Positions 27,342-35,906 of a DNA stretch of 64,000 nucleotides are shown one piece after another. Every line of letters begins with the position of its first letter. The first letter of the stretch is position 1. A program made the translations under genes and the position numbers. Below the pieces are notes generated by a model, which did no database searches, was not told the origin of the DNA, and saw only the letters and a list, made by a program, of their open reading frames with translations. Source of the stretch: JAHBNG01 sp039028975. GTDB taxonomy: Bacteria > Chloroflexota > Anaerolineae > Caldilineales > Caldilineaceae. The stretch lies in contig JBCCHB010000026.1 of assembly GCA_039028975.1 (NCBI GenBank), forward strand, positions 1 to 64,000. Reading direction: 5' to 3'.

Positions 27342-28982
27342 CTACGAAATTATAAAACTAGCCTCTTTTTCCTTACTCTCTAAATAGCCGATTCGCGTTG
27401 CTCTGGCTCTGACCTTTGTTTCCCCAGCCTCTAACCGAAACGGCTTGGTATAAAGCTGCCAGCGCTCACTTGCTTCTTCATCGTCACTCTCCAGCGTATA
27501 AGCAATCGATGCACCCTGGGTTGCACAATGAAGCTGTAACGCAGCCGGTCCAGTTAGTGTCTCACTGTCGGCTGCGGGTTTGATGCCTGGACTCTCTTCA
27601 CAGATGGGTACAAAGATGGGGGGCGAAGTCTGGGGTTGCTGGCCATTAGGATACCAGCGTCGCACCATTTCGGATTCAGGGATTCGGCCCAAATCATTCA
27701 CCCCATCCATCCATAGATTGAGTTCGGTTCGTAGCCGCTGTAGCTCACTCGCATAAGCTGAGTCGGTAGCAAGGTTGTTGACTTCAAATGGATCGACTTG
27801 GGTATCATATAGCTCTTCCGCAGGACGATCTTGGAACATGATGGATTGGGTTTCAGTCAACTCGCCTGCCAGATGTAGTCGCCACATCTCCTGAACAATG
27901 GGGTGAGTGTTGTGGTAGGGAATATAGGGCAGGTAGGGCTGATCTGTATGGTAGTTGCGCATGTATTTGAAGCGTTTGTCTCGCACGGCCCGTACCATAT
28001 CATATGCCTCATCATGGCGGTCTCGATAAGCGTAGATATAGTTCCGTGATGGCTGGGCCTGCTCTCCTAGGAATGGCTGCCCCTGCATATGTTGGGGAAC
28101 GGGGACGCCTGCCAATGAGAGAACAGTCGGTCCCAAATCGACTGTGCTGACCAACTCCTCATCAACTTTACCGAGTCCAATACCATCTCTTTCAATGCCG
28201 CGCCCTCGTACAATGAGCGGCATCCGGATGCCTGAATCGTAGGGCCAACGTTTCCCCCGCGGCAGTGGTCCATGATCACTCCAGTGCATGACGACGGTAT
28301 TTTCCGCCAGTCCGTCGTCCTCCAGTTGCTGCAACAGCTCGCCCAACTCTTGGTCACTGCGTTCAATGTTGGTATACATGCGGGCCATGGCTTCCCGTAC
28401 TTTGGGTGTGTCGGGGAAATAGGGTGGCAGCTCAATGGCGTCTGGGTCAAAGGTGATATCCGGTGTCTTGTCTGGCCACATGCCGCTCTCGTGGGTGCGG
28501 GTCGGGTTGAAGACGGCAAAGAAGGGTTGGTCTGGATCGGGACGATTGCGCCAATGAGCATCTGTACTTAACTCATCCCAGGCCGTTGACGGGGGCATAA
28601 ATTGGTAGTCAGTCTTGACGTTGTTGGTGCAGTAGTATCCTGCCGCTCGCAGATATTCAGTAAAGCACTTAACGTAGTGAGGGACCACGGCAGAATAGGG
28701 TGTAGGCAACTCGGGCATATCAGGATGGGTGTGGGTTGTACGCATGTGATGGGTGCCGATAGAGGTAGAGTACATGCCCGTAATGATGGCAGCTCGAGCC
28801 GGTGCGCAGACCCCTGCCGTCGAAAAGCAGCGGGTGTAGCGAGTGCCGTCCGCAGCGAGCTGATCCAGAACGGGCGTGCGGGCAACCCTATCGCCATAGC
28901 AGCCGTAGTAAGGATTGGTGTCTTCAAATGAGACCCAAAGGATATTGGGGCGAGGGGTCTTCGAATGAGGAGTTGTAGTCAT
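27342..28982 (-). CDS. Sulfatase (formylglycine type) 1
   Basis: This hydrolase should cleave sulfate esters after its active-site cysteine is converted to formylglycine. The motif CAPARAAIITG near residue 58 is a full C-x-P-x-R signature, and the metal-binding start RPNILWVSFEDTN is normal. The protein is 546 residues with an unusual C-terminal beta-type extension (roughly 460-546) that looks like a chitobiase/FN3-like domain. No signal peptide is seen, so it may be cytoplasmic. The maturase that makes formylglycine is not in the window. Confidence 0.92.
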   Translation of the reverse strand: MTTTPHSKTPRPNILWVSFEDTNPYYGCYGDRVARTPVLDQLAADGTRYTRCFSTAGVCAPARAAIITGMYSTSIGTHHMRTTHTHPDMPELPTPYSAVVPHYVKCFTEYLRAAGYYCTNNVKTDYQFMPPSTAWDELSTDAHWRNRPDPDQPFFAVFNPTRTHESGMWPDKTPDITFDPDAIELPPYFPDTPKVREAMARMYTNIERSDQELGELLQQLEDDGLAENTVVMHWSDHGPLPRGKRWPYDSGIRMPLIVRGRGIERDGIGLGKVDEELVSTVDLGPTVLSLAGVPVPQHMQGQPFLGEQAQPSRNYIYAYRDRHDEAYDMVRAVRDKRFKYMRNYHTDQPYLPYIPYHNTHPIVQEMWRLHLAGELTETQSIMFQDRPAEELYDTQVDPFEVNNLATDSAYASELQRLRTELNLWMDGVNDLGRIPESEMVRRWYPNGQQPQTSPPIFVPICEESPGIKPAADSETLTGPAALQLHCATQGASIAYTLESDDEEASERWQLYTKPFRLEAGETKVRARATRIGYLESKEKEASFIIS

Positions 28983-29040
28983 GGTCTGTTCCTTTGATTG
29001 TTACTTACTGGGGAGAGAGGTCCAGAAGAATTAATGGATC

Positions 29041-30834
29041 TTAGTGTCCTAATCCAGCCAATATCACACGTCGGCTATCGGCTGGATCAATGACAGCATC
29101 AATCTCTAGTAAGGTAGCCACTTCAACCGCTTGTCCACGCGCATATTGTTGGGCCAAGAGCTGTTCAAATAGCGCCTGCCTTGCCTGAGGATCTGCTTCA
29201 GCCTCCAACTCTTTTTTGAAGCCCAGGCGTACGGCTCCTTCCAGCCCCATGGCACCAAATTCGGCAGAGGGCCAAGCCACAGTGTAACTTGGATTCATGG
29301 TACTGCCGCCAAGCAGTGCTTGGGCGCCTAATCCGTAACACTTACGTAGAATGATGGCAATGAGCGGTACAGTAATCTTGGCACCCGCCACAAAGAGGCT
29401 GGACAATCTGCGCACGGCCCCTAGCTCTTCATGTTGGGGACCGACCATAAATCCTGGCGTATCGCAGAGTGAGAGAAGCGGCATGCCAAAGGTATTACAG
29501 AGCTGGATAAAATGGGCAGCCTTCTCGCCAGCATCCACGTCGATGGCACCGCCTAAATTGTTGCAATCACTGGCTAATACCCCTAGGGGCCGACCTTCAA
29601 TGCGCATAAAGCCTGTAATGATGGCACCGCCATAGGCAGATCGCACTTCCAGAAACGTCTCCCTGTCCGCTAAGATGGTGATGACCTCACGCATATTATA
29701 AACAAAGCGCCGATCCTCGGGAAGTATATGGCGCAGTTGCTCTTGGTCAGCGCACTCCCACTCGCTAAGCGGCCCTTGAAAGTATGAGAGAACTTGCTTG
29801 GCCAGGTGGGTGGCGTGGGCCTCGTCTTGCGCGACCAGATCGATGGAACCGTTACGGGCCTGGGTATCAGTGGGTCCGATCTCGGTAGGCTTAAAGGTGC
29901 CGAGTCCGCCACCTTCGATCATGGCTGGACCGGCCATACCAATCCAGGAGGTCTGAGTAGCTATCGTGATATCCGCTGCGCCGAATAAGGCTGCGTTACC
30001 AGCAAAGCAGTAGCCATTGTTGACGGCTATGCGCGGCACTACACCGCTGAGTCTGGCCCACGTAGTAAAGGATTGACAATTGAGGGATGAACTGGCCGTG
30101 GTAATATCTGTGTCCCCTGGCCGCCCGCCACCGCCTTCGGTATACATGATTACAGGGAGGGTTTGGCTTTCGGCGATGGCCAGAATACGGTCCAACTTCT
30201 GGTGATGGAAGTAACCTTGGGTGCCAGCCAGTACGCTATAGTCGTTGATCACAATGGCAGCCTGGGTGCGTGTGTACTCCATCTGTTTGCTATTGATAGT
30301 GCCAATGCCTGTAATCACCCCATCAGCAGCGGTGGCAGACTGTAGCTCTTCGTAGTCGCGGCGTTGGCGCTGAGCAGCAACGGCGAGCTGGCCATATTCG
30401 ATAAAGGAATCGGGGTCGCAGAGGTCGGCTAAATTCTCCCGCGCGCTGCGGTATCCCTTACGGTGGCGTTTGGCTATGGCTTCTTGGCGTGCGCTATCCA
30501 GGGTTTTGGCAAGCCGACTTTGGACCTGTTCAAGCGGGATAGGTTCATTAGCATTCAATTTGCCTTGCTGCGATGGCAGTTCTTCAGCGGGGGAATCCTT
30601 AGGGGGCTGGATTTCTCTTATCTCTAATAAGAGCGTGCCTTCTTCCACCATGGAACCAGGGGAGACGTTGATGCGAGAAACAGTACCAGCGTTGGGTGCA
30701 ACGATAGGCGTCTGGACCTTCATGGCTTCTAGCACCAGTAGAGTCTGGCCTGCTTCTACCAAGTCACCGAGTGAAACATGGAGTGAGATAACAATGCTCG
30801 TCATGGGGGCGGGGAAATGGCGGGTTTGTGACAT
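29041..30834 (-). CDS. Biotinyl domain fused to acyl-CoA carboxyltransferase
   Basis: The 597-residue protein starts with a biotin/lipoyl domain carrying EAMKVQ, with the biotinyl lysine at about K39, and continues through a linker into a full acetyl-/propionyl-CoA carboxylase-type carboxyltransferase. Conserved parts include YTEGGGGRPGD, the CoA-binding CFAGNAALFGAADI, CDTPGFMVGPQ and AEFGAMGLEGAVRL. Biotin carrier and carboxyltransferase are therefore on one chain, with no biotin carboxylase here. The ATG at 30834 is chosen over a TTG at 30849. It sits between two sulfatase genes on the same strand. Substrate unknown. Confidence 0.87.
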   Translation of the reverse strand: MSQTRHFPAPMTSIVISLHVSLGDLVEAGQTLLVLEAMKVQTPIVAPNAGTVSRINVSPGSMVEEGTLLLEIREIQPPKDSPAEELPSQQGKLNANEPIPLEQVQSRLAKTLDSARQEAIAKRHRKGYRSARENLADLCDPDSFIEYGQLAVAAQRQRRDYEELQSATAADGVITGIGTINSKQMEYTRTQAAIVINDYSVLAGTQGYFHHQKLDRILAIAESQTLPVIMYTEGGGGRPGDTDITTASSSLNCQSFTTWARLSGVVPRIAVNNGYCFAGNAALFGAADITIATQTSWIGMAGPAMIEGGGLGTFKPTEIGPTDTQARNGSIDLVAQDEAHATHLAKQVLSYFQGPLSEWECADQEQLRHILPEDRRFVYNMREVITILADRETFLEVRSAYGGAIITGFMRIEGRPLGVLASDCNNLGGAIDVDAGEKAAHFIQLCNTFGMPLLSLCDTPGFMVGPQHEELGAVRRLSSLFVAGAKITVPLIAIILRKCYGLGAQALLGGSTMNPSYTVAWPSAEFGAMGLEGAVRLGFKKELEAEADPQARQALFEQLLAQQYARGQAVEVATLLEIDAVIDPADSRRVILAGLGH

Positions 30835-30903
30835 ATTGTGGACAATCAATTTGGTATTATTCGGGTAGTTTGAGTGAGTGTCTGGTCAAGAGGCTATTTG
30901 AGA

Positions 30904-32364
30904 TCATTCAGTTTCTTGACCAACAGCCCACCCGCCAGTCAGCTCCTGAAACTCATTCACTGGCTCATATGGCTCCGCATAATCTTCTCCACAGTGACTC
31001 TTGCGACAAGATGAGATGAAATCGCTCAGATGGTCCCGCATCTGCTGGACGCGCTTAGGATACTGGTGGATGATATTGGTCTCCTCGGCGCGGTCTGCGT
31101 TCATGTCAAAGAGAAGATCTTCCTCTCCATCTTCGGAGAGATTGGTAAGAAACTTGTATGTATCGTTCATAAGAGCCAACGTCGGCGCGCCAAACATAGC
31201 CTCTTTTCGTTCCAAAAATCGATACGGAATTGGCTTGACACGAGCATCGGTGTCGCCACGAAATAACGGTAACAGACTCATGCCGTCAATGGGCCGTTCA
31301 TCAAGCATGGCATATCCGAGACAATCGATGACGGTTGGAAAGTAATCCAAGGTGCTACATGGCATGGTGTATTCTGACCCGGCCGTCACCATCTGAGGCC
31401 ACTTGATCAATGCTGGTACGCCAATCCCACCGTTGAAGAGGCTACGCTTGCGTCCACGAAGTCCACCTGTTACGCCTTGGTTGCGACCATTGGTGGCGAG
31501 ATCATCCGAGCCTTCGGGGCCATTGTCCGAGCAGAACCAAATCATGGTATTGTCTTCAACATTGAGTTCTTTCAAAAGCTGGTTGATCCGCCCCACCTGC
31601 TCATCCATTGCGGTGATGCATCCGTAGTAGTGTTGCTCCTCCTCGCTAAAGTCGGCGTAGCGTTCGCAGTATTCGGGACCGGCCACCACTGGTGTATGAG
31701 GCGTATGAAACCAGACGACGGAGAGAAAAGGATCACCACTTGAGACGCACTCCCGAATAAATGGCTCTACCCGATCCACGATCACGCGCGAATTGTCACC
31801 AGCGAGGTTGTCCATGATCTGCTCACCTTGTTCGTTCCAGTAGGCGGTACCATAGGGAGTCCCTGGTTCTCCCCAGCGATATCCGTTCGGACCTCTCTCA
31901 TCGGGTGTCACCATTGGATCCCAGGTAGGGACTTTGGCCTCGGTAGAAAAGCAGACATCAAAGCCGTGCAGCCAGGGAGGTGAGTACTCACCTGGTCGCT
32001 CTGGTCCGCCACGGTTGCTATCGCGGACATCTGTGGTCATGGTACCTAAGTGCCACTTACCAAAGTGACCCGTGCAGTAGCCATATTCTTTGCAGACCTT
32101 AGCCAGGGTGATCTCTTGGGTGGGCAATCGCCCCTTGTTGGCGTGGTCAATGCCATAGCGGGTGTAGTGGCGCCCTGTCAGGCAGGTGCCGCGCGTGGGT
32201 GAGCAGACCGGGCCACCAGCAAAGAACCGGGTGAAGCGCGCGCCTTCTGCACGCATAGCATCTAGGTAAGGCGTGTGGATAACTTGATTTCCATTGAAAC
32301 CAACGTCACCGTAACCGAGGTCATCACACATGATGAGAATAATGTTGGGTCGTTGGGTATTCAT
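30904..32364 (-). CDS. Sulfatase (formylglycine type) 2
   Basis: This is a second sulfate ester hydrolase, 486 residues, with the motif VCSPTRGTCLTGRH containing C-x-P-x-R and an arylsulfatase-type N-terminus (RPNIILIMCDDLGYGDVG). Metal-binding blocks later in the chain include FCSDNGPEGSDD. It has no signal peptide. It is in the same orientation as the carboxylase fusion, with a 69-base gap. Confidence 0.93.
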   Translation of the reverse strand: MNTQRPNIILIMCDDLGYGDVGFNGNQVIHTPYLDAMRAEGARFTRFFAGGPVCSPTRGTCLTGRHYTRYGIDHANKGRLPTQEITLAKVCKEYGYCTGHFGKWHLGTMTTDVRDSNRGGPERPGEYSPPWLHGFDVCFSTEAKVPTWDPMVTPDERGPNGYRWGEPGTPYGTAYWNEQGEQIMDNLAGDNSRVIVDRVEPFIRECVSSGDPFLSVVWFHTPHTPVVAGPEYCERYADFSEEEQHYYGCITAMDEQVGRINQLLKELNVEDNTMIWFCSDNGPEGSDDLATNGRNQGVTGGLRGRKRSLFNGGIGVPALIKWPQMVTAGSEYTMPCSTLDYFPTVIDCLGYAMLDERPIDGMSLLPLFRGDTDARVKPIPYRFLERKEAMFGAPTLALMNDTYKFLTNLSEDGEEDLLFDMNADRAEETNIIHQYPKRVQQMRDHLSDFISSCRKSHCGEDYAEPYEPVNEFQELTGGWAVGQETE

Positions 32365-32502
32365 CAGGTTGCAATACTCATGTTATGATACATGCACATT
32401 ATCAGTAGATTTCAATTATATCCAGGCCGTTTCAAAATGAGTGTTCAATCTCACTGGTAACGATTTAGAAAACTCTCTCTCTGTCAGTCGTTAAACATGC
32501 AA

Positions 32503-32600
32503 CGGGCTACACTACAGGAGATGAAAATCGAGCAGAAATTTTAGAAGATATCGCCGATTCTTAATCTTTCTAATCTTTTCATCCCTGTTATTTTCAGGGC
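32503..32600 (+). repeat. R3 repeat copy 2
   Basis: CGGGCTACACTACAGGAGATGAAAATCG at the left and TTATTTTCAGGGC at the right match the R3 copy at 1644-1704, with a longer middle part here. It lies in the gap before the Ddn-like gene. Confidence 0.6.
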
Positions 32601-32652
32601 AGCTCGCAGGATGGCCAATATCTTATTCTCATACCTTTAAAGAGGATTGACG

Positions 32653-33144
32653 ATGAACGCAAACAATAGAGGTTCCGGCCCTCAAGCGCCCAACGGCTGG
32701 AAGCGATTACTCTTTCGATTGCCTATTTATCTCTATCGCTATAGGTTGGGGTGGGTTCTAGGAAACCGCTTTCTATTGCTTAACCATATTGGACTCAAAA
32801 GCGGCAAGATACGGCAGGTTGTCCTTGAGGTTACCCGTTACGATGCGAATACCCACCGCTACACAGTTGCTTCTGGATTTGGGACACAGTCTCAATGGTA
32901 TCGTAATCTTCGGGCAACGCCGAACGTCACAATACAAGTTGGTCATCGGAGGATGAATGTGGCGGCCGAATTCTTATCACCTGACGATTCTGGTGAGGCG
33001 ATGGTGAAGTACGCTCAGGCGCATCCCAAAGTGGCACAAAACTTAATGTCGATGCTTGGTTACCACCCGATTAATGAAGAGGATTACCGTCAGCTCGGTC
33101 AGGAGTCAATTCCATTTATTACATTCCGTCAGGTGTATCGTTAA
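32653..33144 (+). CDS. Deazaflavin-dependent nitroreductase family protein (Ddn/DUF385)
   Basis: The 163-residue protein has the split-barrel fold of F420-dependent Ddn-like reductases. Features include a basic N-terminus, LLNHIGLKSGKIRQVVLEV, YTVASGFGTQSQWYRNL and the following strand VTIQVGHRRM. The ATG at 32653 follows AGAGGA at good distance. Family members reduce nitro groups or quinones with F420H2 or have unknown roles. It overlaps the convergent peroxiredoxin-like gene by four bases at the 3' ends. Confidence 0.85.
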   Translation: MNANNRGSGPQAPNGWKRLLFRLPIYLYRYRLGWVLGNRFLLLNHIGLKSGKIRQVVLEVTRYDANTHRYTVASGFGTQSQWYRNLRATPNVTIQVGHRRMNVAAEFLSPDDSGEAMVKYAQAHPKVAQNLMSMLGYHPINEEDYRQLGQESIPFITFRQVYR

Positions 33145-33695
33145 GCAGCTATCTTCTGTTGGAAGGCAAGAAACATTTCGATCTGTGATAAGGGTATATG
33201 CTCACCAATGTCTGTCCCGTAGAACGCGGTGTGAATCTTGAAATCTTGGTCAATTAAAAAATCAGCCGGATGCAAGGTCTGAATGCCTTCTGGATCATTG
33301 ATGATGTAGTCCATTTTGTGGGCCGCCCACATACGCTTGCTGAATACACCTCGGATGTAGCCCACAACAGATGCCTGTTCAACCCCATAGAGGCGATACA
33401 AGGTATGCTCTGGATCGGCAATAAGGGGAAATGGGACATCGTTCTTGCCCGTCACATATTCCAGGATTTTGGCTGCCGGAGACTGAAAGAAGGCTAGCGT
33501 CTGGAGTCCCTGGGCGGCAAAGCCATCGTACTGCTGCACGAGTTGGTGGATACGCAAGTTACAGAGGGGGCAGGCCGCATAGCGATAAAAGGAGAGCAAA
33601 AGTGGCTTGCCCCTGTAATTATCTAAGTCAATTGGTTGCTCGAAGATATCCGTTACTTGAAACGACTTTGCGACATTTCCACTTTGCAGTTTCAT
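33141..33695 (-). CDS. Peroxiredoxin-like (AhpC/TSA) thiol protein
   Basis: The 184-residue thioredoxin-fold protein has an active site reading FYRYAACPLCNLRIHQL, a C-x-x-C that recalls AhpC/TSA-like reductases. It then has LQTLAFFQSPAA and PLIADPEHTLYRLYGV, typical of the family. It probably reduces peroxides or protein disulfides. It is cytoplasmic, with no signal peptide. Its 3' end overlaps that of the Ddn-like gene. Confidence 0.87.
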   Translation of the reverse strand: MKLQSGNVAKSFQVTDIFEQPIDLDNYRGKPLLLSFYRYAACPLCNLRIHQLVQQYDGFAAQGLQTLAFFQSPAAKILEYVTGKNDVPFPLIADPEHTLYRLYGVEQASVVGYIRGVFSKRMWAAHKMDYIINDPEGIQTLHPADFLIDQDFKIHTAFYGTDIGEHIPLSQIEMFLAFQQKIAA

Positions 33696-33760
33696 TGTTC
33701 TATGCCTATGTTGTATCCATACAAAAGAAACATGCGTTCAGAAGTTCCCGGGCTGATGAG

Positions 33761-34732
33761 CTATGGCCGTTTAGGGTAGAGCCGTCGATAATCTGCACCA
33801 ATCACATTTTCTTCCACAAATCGTCCACGGAAAAGGGTACGCCGGATCGGTGGCATGGCGGCAAGCAGTTCTGGATGGGGGGATAATGGCGGTCCCCATC
33901 CTCCCTCGACTTGATTGTATAGCGTACCAATGGCAATCCGATCATTCTCCTCATTCGTCCAAGCCGTGGCACTATGGGTTGTTGCCTCCGCAAAGAAGAG
34001 AACAGAGCCAGACGGACATTCGTAGGTCGTCCAACAGCTAGAAGTGGGATCCTGGATTTCGTCTGGTGCCGTAAAGACAGATTTATGGCTGCCGGTAATC
34101 AGGAGGGTACCACCCTGCCCATGCTTCACCGGGTTCAGCTCCCAGACAACCCGCAGGTGAGGGCAGAAGCTCTTGCCGGGGAATGAGTCATAGTTATGGA
34201 CGTCACCAGGTAGACGCATCAGGCCATTACCATTGTGAGGAACAAACTCGCGGCTCTCTTTTTTGCCAGCCGTGCGGCGACTGGGTGCGGTGCGGTACCA
34301 AAGAGGGCAGGCGGCTAAGCTAAATCCGTAACATTCTTGGCTAGAGACCGACGGATTGGCGGTGAACTCATGGAGCATCCCTACCACAGTTGGGTGGTCG
34401 ATGAGTCGTTGAGTGGGTCCAGCCAAGGGTGTCCGCTCATGTTCTGGAATCGATTCCGGTTCAAAGTGAAGACGGGTGGCCCATTCCCGCATCTCTTCAA
34501 TCTCATCTGGGCTAAGCACCTCTGGGATGAGCATCCACCCTTGAGTATCAAAGGTATAGATCTGCTCCGGAGTTGGCGGCACAATGGCCAGTCCGTCGCC
34601 ATTGAGCTGGGGAAATTCATCTATGTAGGGAGCCATAGGCTTGCCCATATCTTTGTTAATGACGTATGGATGAATTTGGCCCACTCCATCGTCGGAGCGA
34701 TCAAGCGGCTTATCGGTAGGCTCTCTGTCCAT
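33761..34732 (-). CDS. PhyH-family oxygenase paralog with H-x-G metal motif (2)
   Basis: The 323-residue protein aligns with phytanoyl-CoA dioxygenases through VVWELNPVKHGQGGTLLITG and GSHKS. The first metal motif, however, reads H166-N-G168 where the family has H-x-D/E. The distal histidine H253 (TTHSATAW) and the 2-oxoglutarate arginine R265 are present. The 87-residue spacing between H166 and H253 agrees with the 89 in human PhyH, so H166 is the likely ligand. Loss of the acidic ligand is the hallmark of Fe/2-oxoglutarate halogenases, but an inactive or differently ligated site is also possible. It starts on the stop of its paralog (TAATG). Confidence 0.85.
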   Translation of the reverse strand: MDREPTDKPLDRSDDGVGQIHPYVINKDMGKPMAPYIDEFPQLNGDGLAIVPPTPEQIYTFDTQGWMLIPEVLSPDEIEEMREWATRLHFEPESIPEHERTPLAGPTQRLIDHPTVVGMLHEFTANPSVSSQECYGFSLAACPLWYRTAPSRRTAGKKESREFVPHNGNGLMRLPGDVHNYDSFPGKSFCPHLRVVWELNPVKHGQGGTLLITGSHKSVFTAPDEIQDPTSSCWTTYECPSGSVLFFAEATTHSATAWTNEENDRIAIGTLYNQVEGGWGPPLSPHPELLAAMPPIRRTLFRGRFVEENVIGADYRRLYPKRP

Positions 34733-35658
34733 TATGCTGGTACCTCCTGATAAGGCGAAACCCGTTCTGCGAATTGACCTTTGTCAACATTATTACTCAC
34801 CCATACATCACGGAAAAGGGATTGACGTTTAGGTGGCATCTGGGCCAAAAGCGCTGGTTCTGGCAACCAATCATACCACCGATGGGCCAGGGCATTGTAG
34901 AGGTTGAAGATAGACAAGCGATCGACCTCTTGATCGGTCCAAGTAGCCGAGCTGTGGGAGGTGGATTCGGTAAAGATGATCACCGAACCGGCAGGGCAGC
35001 TATACGTCTCCCAAAGGGGGGAGCTTTCGTGCAGTCGAGCCGATTCTGGGACTGGATAAGCCGCTTTGTGGCTACCCGAGATGAAGAGGGTTCCACCCTG
35101 GCGGTAACGCACGGGGTTCAATTCCCAGACAACCCGGGTCAAGCCACTCCACACCTTGCCAGGAACACAGCGATAGTAGTGGGAGTCCCAAGGTGGGCGC
35201 AGCAGCCCGTTACCATTGTGGGGGCTAAAGGGGCGCTGGGCATCGCGTTCCACCGAGCGGTGGAAGAGCATACTGGTCTCCATGCGAAAGCCGTAACTCT
35301 CTTCACTGGCGCAAGGTGCATAGGCCAAGAACTCATTGAGAAATCCCACAACCACTGGATGATCGATGAGCTTCTGTAGTGGGCCGGACATGGCATTACG
35401 TTCTAATTCGGGGATACTTTCCGGTTCGTGGGTGAGCCGCTCGCAATAGATACGCATCTCGTCTAACTCCACCCCATAGAGAACCCCCGGTATCAGCAGC
35501 CAGCCATTGCGGTCAAAGTCGTACTTTTGCTTCTCTGTAGGTGGGATAACGGGCAGGTTGTCAGCATTGGTCGAAGTGAGCTGATTGGCATGGGTCAACT
35601 CAGCACTGCCTAAGTTCTTGTTGATGACAAAGGGGGTATCTCGCCTGATTTGCTTCAT
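34732..35658 (-). CDS. PhyH-family oxygenase paralog with H-x-G metal motif (1)
   Basis: The roughly 308-residue protein is paralogous to the downstream gene. It has H147-N-G149 in PHNGNGLLR, distal H235 in STSHSSATW and arginine R247. A second histidine in DSHYY (H160) also lacks an acid two residues later. The ATG at 35658 is preferred: AGAAGGA stands 9 bases upstream, whereas the ATG at 35667 has the same box too close. The two genes overlap by one base, so they form a translationally coupled pair, possibly heteromeric. Confidence 0.85.
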   Translation of the reverse strand: MKQIRRDTPFVINKNLGSAELTHANQLTSTNADNLPVIPPTEKQKYDFDRNGWLLIPGVLYGVELDEMRIYCERLTHEPESIPELERNAMSGPLQKLIDHPVVVGFLNEFLAYAPCASEESYGFRMETSMLFHRSVERDAQRPFSPHNGNGLLRPPWDSHYYRCVPGKVWSGLTRVVWELNPVRYRQGGTLFISGSHKAAYPVPESARLHESSPLWETYSCPAGSVIIFTESTSHSSATWTDQEVDRLSIFNLYNALAHRWYDWLPEPALLAQMPPKRQSLFRDVWVSNNVDKGQFAERVSPYQEVPA

Positions 35659-35722
35659 GGAAGACATTCCTTCTGGGAGGCTATCAGCAGATCGCAATGT
35701 CGTGAGGTAAGCGCTCAGTCCC

Positions 35723-35763
35723 CTGAGCCTGTCGAAGGGGACGTCCGGCTTCGACAGGCTTAG
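35723..35763. repeat. R4 inverted repeat
   Basis: AGCCTGTCGAAG at 35726-35737 pairs with CTTCGACAGGCT at 35749-35760 and extends to 14 of 15 matching bases. The word CTTCGACAGGCTCAG and its variants are common short repeats in many bacterial genomes, and one sits in the hairpin loop at 13692-13718. It lies upstream of the PhyH pair and could end transcription coming from the peptide-binding gene. Confidence 0.7.
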
Positions 35764-35906
35764 CTCGCATGGGAAGTGTGAACAGTTACTCCGTAAGAGA
35801 TTTTTCAGTTCTCTCAGTATGACATTGCGAGCGACCTTGGACTATGCGACCAATCACCGTCTTCACGGGGACAAGTTACCCGCGGTCTACTATAATTACC
35901 AGCTCG

